From NCBI GenBank assembly GCA_022750455.1, contig JAKIVR010000015.1, positions 1 through 38,855 on the forward strand: a stretch of 38,855 bases of DNA, written 5' to 3'. Of this stretch, positions 33,738-38,855 are shown piece by piece; position 1 is the stretch's first letter; each line of letters opens with the position of its first letter. The notes below the pieces were generated by a model, which was not told where the DNA came from, ran no database searches, and saw only the letters and a list, made by a program, of their open reading frames with translations. This stretch comes from Thermoplasmata archaeon. Its GTDB lineage: Archaea; Thermoplasmatota; Thermoplasmata; Lutacidiplasmatales; UBA184. Position numbers and translations under genes: made by a program.

Positions 33738-34012
33738 CCGCCCGCCACCGCTGGGATCAGATCCACCCTCGACGTCGGAGTAATTGGAGTCGCCAATCCC
33801 GAAAGATACCGAACGTCCGTCCCATCCACGAACACATTCAGGTACCGCCGCAATCGGTCGCCATCGAAGATCCGTCCCCGAAACGAGGGACCCCCTTCGG
33901 CACTGACCGTGTTGAGGAATTCGAGGAGTGAACCACGGAATCCGTCGTACTCCTTCTGGTGGAGCGACGGCGCTGATTGACGGAGGACGGAGGCGAGGAC
34001 CAAGGTGGTCAT
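33734..34012 (-). CDS. MoaD/ThiS-like sulfur-carrier (ubiquitin-fold) protein ending in Gly-Gly
   Basis: A 92-residue beta-grasp protein. The C-terminus SRVDLIPAVAGG is the hallmark of MoaD/ThiS/CysO carriers, whose terminal Gly is adenylated by an E1-like enzyme and converted to a thiocarboxylate. Upstream elements also fit archaeal MoaD: LLEFLNTV (helix), LNVFVDGTDVRYL (strand and turn) and ITPTSRVDLI. It begins at ATG 34012 overlapping the thrC stop (ATGA) and its own stop overlaps the hom start (ATGA), so it is an integral part of the threonine-type operon. The likely activating enzyme is the MoeB-rhodanese fusion at 36157. Known precedents link such carriers to amino-acid sulfur transfer (mycobacterial CysO-CysM; Wolinella HcyS). 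A role in molybdopterin synthesis, tRNA thiolation or protein conjugation remains possible. The longer frame extending to 34888 is antisense-type shadow inside thrC. Confidence 0.88.
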   Translation of the reverse strand: MTTLVLASVLRQSAPSLHQKEYDGFRGSLLEFLNTVSAEGGPSFRGRIFDGDRLRRYLNVFVDGTDVRYLSGLATPITPTSRVDLIPAVAGG

Positions 34013-35370
34013 TCCGCTCCTCCCAACGCTTCGGGTCGAGGACCCACGTGCAATTGGCTGAGGTCGGGGTGCACTGGGTCGAGATGGATGGGTGCTGACC
34101 CCACGCGGGAAAGAGCGACGGCGTGCGAGATCTTCCAGCCGGCGCCGGTCAAGAAGGCCACGACCCGGTCCTGCCGGCGAACTGTTCCAGCTTCGCGCAA
34201 TCGCCGGAGCGTGGCGATCACCGTCCCCGCCGCCGGTTCGACCCAGATCCCTTCGGTCCGAGCCAAGGCACGGATCGCGGCGATGACCTCCTCGCTCGTG
34301 GGACTGTCCGCGGCCCCGCGTGACGCTCGGATTGCTCGTAGCGCCTCGTACCCTGAACCCGGATCCCCGATCGCGAGACTCTCGGCGATGGTCCGTGGGT
34401 GCTCCACCGGGACGATCTCGTCGCTCCCGGCGTCGAACGCGTCGGCGATTGGGGCGCATCCGTCCGGCTGGGAGCCCAGCAACGCTGGCCCCGGCCCCGA
34501 GGGGATCCATCCAATCTCCCGAAGCTGCGAGATGGCGCGTTCGGTGGCGGCTAGGAGGGCGCCGGAGCCGAGCGGGAGGGCGATCGCGTCGGGCGGGTTC
34601 CACCCGAGAGCCTCGAACGTCTCGAGCGCGAGGGTCTTCGACCCCTCGGTGTAGTACGGTCGGAGCGTGATGTTCACGACACCGATACCCGCCGCCTCGG
34701 CGGCGAGGTTCGCCACTCGGTTCGCCACGTCGTACGGTCCTTCGACCTCGACGATCTGGCCCCCGAACTGGCGCACCGGATCCAGTTTGGAATCGGGCAG
34801 TCCCGCCGGGACGAATACAAAACAGGGAAGGGACGCCCGCACCGCCGCGCGGGCCGTCGCGGCCGCGAGATTGCCCGTCGAGGCGCAACCGACCGCCCGA
34901 TGTCCCTGAGCCGCCGCGAACGCCACCGCGACCGACGCGGGCCGGTCCTTGAACGAACCGGTCGGGAGCACCGTGTCATCCTTCAGCCATACGGTCTCCA
35001 CGCCCAACCACTCGGCCAGACGCGGAGCAGGACGGAGCGGGGTGGTCTCCAGGTCGAGCCTCGCGGACCACGGAAGCGAGAGGGGGGGAAGCAACTCGGC
35101 AAATCTGCCGATCGACCGCGGACGGCCGGAGAGCCGATCGCTCGGTACGCTCCCTCGGAGCGTCGAGAGGTCATAGGTCACCGCGAGGGGTCCTAGGCAG
35201 GCGGGGCAGCTCTGGTGGACCTCCAGCCGTGTCTCGTGACCGCATTCCACGCACCGAAGAGTTCGGGCTAGACTGGCGATTGCTAGATTTCCGGGGGCCG
35301 AACCGACTGACTCTCGGACGACCGGCTCGACCGTACTGCCTCCCATGGTTCCTGACGGTGCGTGGCGCAC
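34009..35370 (-). CDS. thrC: Threonine synthase (PLP-dependent)
   Basis: Converts O-phosphohomoserine to threonine. The 453-residue protein starts with about 35 unstructured residues, then a zinc-ribbon-like segment (Cys40, Cys43, Cys55, Cys58) found in archaeal/plant-type ThrC. The PLP lysine is Lys141 in PTGSFKDRPA. GCASTGNLAAATA binds the cofactor phosphate side, and ALPLGSGALLAA is the glycine-rich loop. It is the first gene of the minus-strand operon thrC - moaD-like - hom - thrB - ask. A TATA-like ATTAT on the minus strand near 35398 lies 28 bases before the GTG at 35370, so the transcript is probably leaderless; ATG 35346 is an alternative. Because a sulfur-carrier gene is coupled to it, a related beta/gamma-replacement reaction using O-phosphohomoserine cannot be excluded, but threonine synthase is the default call. 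Confidence 0.92.
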   Translation of the reverse strand: MRHAPSGTMGGSTVEPVVRESVGSAPGNLAIASLARTLRCVECGHETRLEVHQSCPACLGPLAVTYDLSTLRGSVPSDRLSGRPRSIGRFAELLPPLSLPWSARLDLETTPLRPAPRLAEWLGVETVWLKDDTVLPTGSFKDRPASVAVAFAAAQGHRAVGCASTGNLAAATARAAVRASLPCFVFVPAGLPDSKLDPVRQFGGQIVEVEGPYDVANRVANLAAEAAGIGVVNITLRPYYTEGSKTLALETFEALGWNPPDAIALPLGSGALLAATERAISQLREIGWIPSGPGPALLGSQPDGCAPIADAFDAGSDEIVPVEHPRTIAESLAIGDPGSGYEALRAIRASRGAADSPTSEEVIAAIRALARTEGIWVEPAAGTVIATLRRLREAGTVRRQDRVVAFLTGAGWKISHAVALSRVGSAPIHLDPVHPDLSQLHVGPRPEALGGAE

Positions 35371-35394
35371 CCGAGGTCCTCAATCCTGAACGGC

Positions 35395-35453
35395 CATAAT
35401 GCCGAGGGTCTGGAATATTCCTTTAAGACTAATCGTTTCCATGCCTCGGCATG
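35395..35453. promoter_or_regulatory. Divergent control region thrC / HTH-CBS regulator with inverted repeats
   Basis: ATGCCGAGG (35399-35407) and its perfect reverse complement CCTCGGCAT (35444-35452) flank the region. The second copy lies within the dyad CATGCCTCGGCATG (35440-35453). The first overlaps the minus-strand TATA-like element of thrC (35396-35400); the second overlaps the start of the regulator gene. In the middle are the palindrome GGAATATTCC (35412-35421) and the plus-strand TATA-like CTTTAAGA (35421-35428), 27 bases before the regulator ATG. This geometry suggests one protein controlling both directions. Confidence 0.55.
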
Positions 35454-36044
35454 CCTGGGTTGGAGAACATCGCCCCTCGCGCCTCTCCGGTCCCCCTCTC
35501 CGAGATCCGTCGCCGGCGGGTCGCGGCCGGTATGACGCAAGGAGAGCTCGCCCGGGCCGCCGGGCTGAGTCAGTCCCACGTCGCCAAGATCGAGCGTGGA
35601 CGGGTCGAGCCCTCCTACCGGAACGTGACGGCCTTGCTGACGGTGCTCGAGGACCGCCTCGCCCACGCGGTCAAGGAGGTCACGGCGGGCCGGCTGGCGA
35701 CCCGGAACATGGTCGACCTTCCATCGAAGGCGCTTCTCATCGAAGCTGCGCGGATGCTCCGTCGGCACTCCATCAGCCAGCTTCCCGTCGTCGACCACGG
35801 GGTCGTCGTGGGTTCCCTGACCGACCGGCGCGTCGTCGAGTGCATCGCCGATCCCGCCACCGCCGGCCGGTTGGACCGCCTCCTCGTTCGAGAGGTCATG
35901 GAGGAGCCGTTCCCCCAGTTGGATGCGTCCACCTCCGGACGCGTCGCGGCGGAGCTGCTCCGCCACGTGCCGGCCGTTCTGGTGACCGAGCGGGGTCGCC
36001 CGATCGGCATCCTGACCCAATCGGACCTGTTCAAAGGGATCTGA
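35451..36044 (+). CDS. XRE-type HTH regulator with two CBS domains
   Basis: A 197-residue transcription factor. Residues about 16-70 form an XRE/Cro-like HTH (LSEIRRRRVAAGMTQGELARAAG, then SQSHVAKIERGRVEPS, given here in parts). Two CBS domains follow (about 80-135 and 145-195: ISQLPVVDHGVVVGSLTDRRVV; VPAVLVTERGRPIGILTQSDL). HTH-CBS fusions are common in archaea and are thought to sense nucleotides or SAM-like ligands. It is divergent from the thrC operon, and inverted repeats cover both promoters, so it is a strong candidate for autoregulated control of threonine/methionine-branch genes. ATG 35451 lies 27 bases after a TATA-like element, consistent with leaderless translation; ATG 35441 is out of frame. 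The ligand is not deducible. Confidence 0.92.
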   Translation: MPGLENIAPRASPVPLSEIRRRRVAAGMTQGELARAAGLSQSHVAKIERGRVEPSYRNVTALLTVLEDRLAHAVKEVTAGRLATRNMVDLPSKALLIEAARMLRRHSISQLPVVDHGVVVGSLTDRRVVECIADPATAGRLDRLLVREVMEEPFPQLDASTSGRVAAELLRHVPAVLVTERGRPIGILTQSDLFKGI

Positions 36045-36156
36045 CGCGCCGTCGAGCCGGTGCACGCGATGCAATCCGGCCCGCAGCGGGTGCCGCCCTC
36101 GCAACCATTATGGTGAAAGGCCTCTCCGACCGACTCCGCAGAGGCCTGATCCGGAG

Positions 36157-37359
36157 ATGACGCAGGAATTGGCGGCGCAGGAGTCGGGGGGGTCGAACCC
36201 CGCTTCCCTGGCCCGCGGATTGACCCCCGAACAACTCCGACGATACAGCCGCCACGTCCTCCTGCCCGAGGTGAGGTTGAAGGGCCAGGAACGACTTCGT
36301 GCCTCCAAGGTCTTGATCGTAGGAGCGGGCGGCCTCGGCTCCCCGATCTCGCTCTACCTCGCCGCCGCCGGCGTCGGGGAGATCGGCCTGGTCGACTTCG
36401 ATTGGGTCGACGTCTCGAACCTCCAGCGACAAGTCCTCTACGTCACCTCCGACGTCGGGCAACCGAAATTGGAGGCGGCCCGGGCTCGGCTTCATGCCTT
36501 GAATCCGGAGCTCCAGATCACCTTGCACGCCGGCCCCTTGACCTCGGAGAACGCGCGCAGCATCCTCTCGCCGTACGACGTGGTCATCGATGGAACGGAC
36601 AACTTCCCGACGCGGTACCTCGTGAACGATGCCTGCGTGCTCCTCGGGAAGCCGAACGTCTACGGGTCGATCTACCGGTTCGAGGGACAGGCGAGCGTGT
36701 TCGATGCCCGGCGAGGTCCGTGCTACCGATGCTTGTACCCCGAGCCTCCGCCGCCCGGGTCCGTGCCCTCGTGTGCGGAGGGCGGGGTGCTGGGAGTCCT
36801 CCCCGGGACCATCGGCTTGATCCAAGCGACCGAGACGGTGAAGCTCCTTCTCGAGATCGGGACCCCGTTGATCGGTCGCCTGCTCCTCTACGACGCTCTG
36901 ACGATGCAGTTCCGAGAGCTCGCGCTCCGGAAGAGCCCGGAGTGCGTGATCTGCAGCGCTCACCCGAGCCAGACCGACCTCATCGATTACCCGGCGTTCT
37001 GTGGGGTCGAGGCCGAGGACCCGACGTCCCCCACGGACGGATTGCCCCTGATCTCTCCGCAGGAGCTCGAGGCGCGGCTCGCCCGCCCGTCGCCCCCCCT
37101 CCTCTTGGACGTGCGGGAGCCGGGCGAGTGGGAGATCGCCCACCTGCCGAACGCCGTCCTGATCCCCCGGGAGGAGCTCCCCCAGCGGATCTCGGAACTG
37201 ACGCAGGCGGAGGAGATCGTCGTCTACTGCAAGTCGGGTCGACGATCGGGGATGGCGACCCGTCTTCTGCTGGATCTTGGGTTCACTCACGTCCGGAATC
37301 TGCGGGGAGGACTCGACGCTTGGACCGCCGAGATCGACCCGACTCTGCCTACCTATTAG
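36157..37359 (+). CDS. moeZ: MoeB/ThiF E1-like adenylyltransferase fused to rhodanese (MoeZ type)
   Basis: A 400-residue enzyme that adenylates the C-terminal glycine of a ubiquitin-fold sulfur carrier and transfers sulfur to it. The E1 domain (about 20-270) has the ATP loop GAGGLGSP (56-63), DGTDNFPTRY, the zinc pairs Cys189/Cys192 and Cys263/Cys266, and Cys206 (PSCAEGG) at the position of the acceptor cysteine. The C-terminal rhodanese domain (about 298-392) carries the persulfide Cys358 in CKSGRRS, the MOCS3/MoeZ-type loop, so it should be active. GGAG lies just before the ATG. The only sulfur carrier in the window is the MoaD-like protein in the divergent operon 2.1 kb away, a natural substrate candidate. 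MoeZ-type enzymes also serve molybdopterin and tRNA thiolation, so the partner is inferred. Confidence 0.93.
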   Translation: MTQELAAQESGGSNPASLARGLTPEQLRRYSRHVLLPEVRLKGQERLRASKVLIVGAGGLGSPISLYLAAAGVGEIGLVDFDWVDVSNLQRQVLYVTSDVGQPKLEAARARLHALNPELQITLHAGPLTSENARSILSPYDVVIDGTDNFPTRYLVNDACVLLGKPNVYGSIYRFEGQASVFDARRGPCYRCLYPEPPPPGSVPSCAEGGVLGVLPGTIGLIQATETVKLLLEIGTPLIGRLLLYDALTMQFRELALRKSPECVICSAHPSQTDLIDYPAFCGVEAEDPTSPTDGLPLISPQELEARLARPSPPLLLDVREPGEWEIAHLPNAVLIPREELPQRISELTQAEEIVVYCKSGRRSGMATRLLLDLGFTHVRNLRGGLDAWTAEIDPTLPTY

Positions 37360-37372
37360 GAAGCGCCGACGA

Positions 37373-38278
37373 TCAGGCCGAGAGATCGATCGTCAGGTGG
37401 TACGAACCCCCGGGCGGTGGGATGTACGTCAGGTAGAGGACGAGCTCGTTGAGGCCGGCCGTGGCGATCTCATTCTCGGTCGAGGTCACGAACGGCGAGC
37501 TCACGCCGGTCACCGCGTACGTCCGGCTCGACGAATCCGTCCAGTTGGACGTCAGATAGACGATGACCTGTCCGAACCCGCCTTGCAGCGTGGTGTTGAG
37601 CTCGATCGGGCAACTGACGAGCAAGCAACCGTTCTGATGTGCCGGGCCCAGCCACTGGTCCGAGGGGTCCGAGTAGGCGATCTGGAACTCGATGGTGCTC
37701 AATGTGATCACTCCCACCTCCGACGGGGGCGACGAGTTGCCGTTCCCCGGACCGAGCACGTCCAGTTGCGAGAGAGCCGAGCCGATGGGGAGGAAGACGC
37801 TGAAGATCACGAGGAACGCCACCCCCATCCCAATCCCTCCGATGTACGCCAAGCGGAGGCTTCGTCGGTAGACGCGGAGCACCGGGGTCGTCTCCGAGGA
37901 GGTGGACGTGGTGGGGGAGCGTCCGCTGCTCGAGGCCGCCGCATTCGCGTTCGGCGAGGGCCGGGGCGGGGTACGGCCCGTCCCGAGCGGCACCCCACAT
38001 TTCCAGCAGAACGCTCCGGTCAACTGGAACACGGCTCCGCAGTTCTTGCACGCCGGAACCTGTTCCGGAGGACGGTCCGGTGGAGCGGAGAGGCGGGGAG
38101 ACCCGCACTGCGGGCAGAAACCCCAGCCCGGCAGGACCGGGGAGTGACAGGTCTCGCACGGGGGCACGTCGTCGGTCACGTCAGGCACCGGACGGACGGG
38201 AACCGCTCCCCAAATAGCCGTTGTGCCCGGTGGGGCTCCGGTCGGCCGTGGGCCGGCTCCGCGCCGCCGCCCACTCAC
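37373..38278 (-). CDS. Double zinc-ribbon, single-pass membrane protein
   Basis: A 301-residue protein. The cytoplasmic N-terminal part holds two zinc ribbons, CETCHSP...FCPQCG and CKNCGAV...FCWKCG (about residues 41-58 and 76-94). A Ser/Thr/Pro-rich linker, one transmembrane helix (GGIGMGVAFLVIFSVFLPIG, about 147-166) and an exterior domain of about 130 residues with N-glycosylation sequons follow. Archaeal proteins with this layout are common but functionally undefined. GTG 38278 overlaps the stop of the upstream surface-protein gene (GTGA); later GTG codons near residue 27-38 are possible starts. It converges with moeZ, leaving 13 bases between the stops. Confidence 0.8.
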   Translation of the reverse strand: MSGRRRGAGPRPTGAPPGTTAIWGAVPVRPVPDVTDDVPPCETCHSPVLPGWGFCPQCGSPRLSAPPDRPPEQVPACKNCGAVFQLTGAFCWKCGVPLGTGRTPPRPSPNANAAASSSGRSPTTSTSSETTPVLRVYRRSLRLAYIGGIGMGVAFLVIFSVFLPIGSALSQLDVLGPGNGNSSPPSEVGVITLSTIEFQIAYSDPSDQWLGPAHQNGCLLVSCPIELNTTLQGGFGQVIVYLTSNWTDSSSRTYAVTGVSSPFVTSTENEIATAGLNELVLYLTYIPPPGGSYHLTIDLSA

Positions 38279-38855
38279 TCGGAGTCAGGGGGGAGTTCGG
38301 CCCCGCTGGACGGCTCCGGGTCGTCGCTCAGGGCGCCGCCTTCGTCGGTGGGGCTCCCCTCCGGGTCCTCCGGCGGCTGCCGGGGAGGTCGGTTCAGGAG
38401 CAGGTACCCCACGAGAACACCGACCACGAGCAGGGCGAGGAGCGCGGCCAAGGCGACCGGGAGGCCGGCGAGGTTGGAGCTCCCGTTCGTCGAGGGAGTG
38501 GGCGGTACGCTGGTGTTCGAGGCGAGCGGAACGAACTCGGCCGCCTCGATGATCGGACCTTGGACCGTCACGTTCGCGGAGGCCGTGCTGCCGGAGTACG
38601 AGCCCAAGCCGGTGCCGTTCCAGCCGAAGAACTCGTACCCGCTGGCGGCGACCGCCGACAGATCGAGCCGTTGGCTCTGGTTCGCCCATTGGGTGGCGGT
38701 GCCCGGGCTCCCACCTTGGCTGGCCACGATCGTGACCAGGTACTCCTCGGAGAAGACGACCTGCGCGGACGAATTGGCATCGATCAACGTCGGACCGGAC
38801 GGTGGGACCAACGTGGGTACGTATCGGATCGTAGGGGTCGGGGCGACGACGGAGA
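38275..38855 (-). CDS. Surface protein with divergent InlB-type repeat and C-terminal anchor (5' end outside window)
   Basis: The C-terminal 193 or so residues of a membrane-anchored exterior protein. The frame stays open to the window edge (bases 38812-38855 add VVAPTPTIRYVPT-like residues), so the TTG at 38811 is not taken as the start. A divergent InlB B-repeat is visible: VTIVASQGG, WANQSQRLDLSA, ASGYEFFGWNGTG and GPIIEAAEF. A Pro/Ser/Thr linker, a transmembrane helix (LPVALAALLALLVVGVLVGYLLL) and an acidic tail end the protein. It is coupled by GTGA to the zinc-ribbon gene. The rest of the protein, probably more repeats, lies beyond the window. Confidence 0.82.
   Translation of the reverse strand, partial: SVVAPTPTIRYVPTLVPPSGPTLIDANSSAQVVFSEEYLVTIVASQGGSPGTATQWANQSQRLDLSAVAASGYEFFGWNGTGLGSYSGSTASANVTVQGPIIEAAEFVPLASNTSVPPTPSTNGSSNLAGLPVALAALLALLVVGVLVGYLLLNRPPRQPPEDPEGSPTDEGGALSDDPEPSSGAELPPDSE

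Noticed and set aside
33734-34888. Minus-strand 384-codon frame that would make a long N-terminal extension of the MoaD-like protein
   Set aside because: Upstream part overlaps thrC and is Arg/Gly-rich without motifs; only the last 92 codons look like a real protein and they start at an ATGA junction.

Overview
The window looks like a chromosomal segment of a GC-rich archaeon. The evidence is a membrane-anchored LonB-type Lon protease, an archaeal NadM-type NMN adenylyltransferase, a tRNA-Thr gene without an encoded CCA end, a VapBC pair, and many genes whose TATA-like element lies about 26-29 bases before the start codon, as expected for leaderless transcripts. Giant membrane-anchored surface proteins built from YVTN propeller and PKD-like modules would suit an uncultivated Thermoplasmatota-like lineage. 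That placement is an inference; the window contains no rRNA.

Layout. Bases 1-2607 hold a tightly packed lonB (5' end cut by the window edge), a small four-cysteine protein gene and nadM. A tRNA-Thr(CGT) follows at 2870-2942, then vapBC (3101-3694) and a winged-helix protein of unknown function (3871-4926). From 4984 to 20795 lies a cell-surface block: two tandem paralogues with seven-bladed YVTN propellers and PKD-like modules, a DHA2-type MFS exporter, and a 1961-residue protein made of carboxypeptidase-regulatory-like modules. From 20899 to 25686 are four membrane-protein genes, including a polytopic protein with an unusual C-terminal double [4Fe-4S] domain. Next come cyclophilin (minus strand), RNase HI, two tiny coupled minus-strand genes, an HtrA-type protease, a CBS-domain protein and a second DHA2 exporter.

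The most interesting part is 30287-37359. Five minus-strand genes form one unit, joined by 4-base start/stop overlaps: threonine synthase, a MoaD/ThiS-like protein ending in Gly-Gly, homoserine dehydrogenase, homoserine kinase and aspartate kinase. Divergent from it is an XRE-HTH plus double-CBS regulator, and after that a MoeB/ThiF E1-like enzyme fused to rhodanese. The two promoters face each other across inverted repeats. A sulfur-carrier protein sitting inside the aspartate-family amino-acid operon, with its likely activating enzyme next door, suggests a protein-thiocarboxylate sulfur-transfer branch attached to the homoserine/O-phosphohomoserine pathway. That is a hypothesis.

The right edge holds a zinc-ribbon membrane protein and the 3' part of a surface protein with a divergent InlB-type repeat, both on the minus strand. 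No stretch above 300 bases lacks a gene. The largest gaps are 2608-2869 (no gene seen, GC-rich, leads into the tRNA) and 27160-27407 (promoter and operator elements). I saw no insertion sequence, CRISPR array, rRNA or phage module. With this GC content most long antisense ORFs are shadows.
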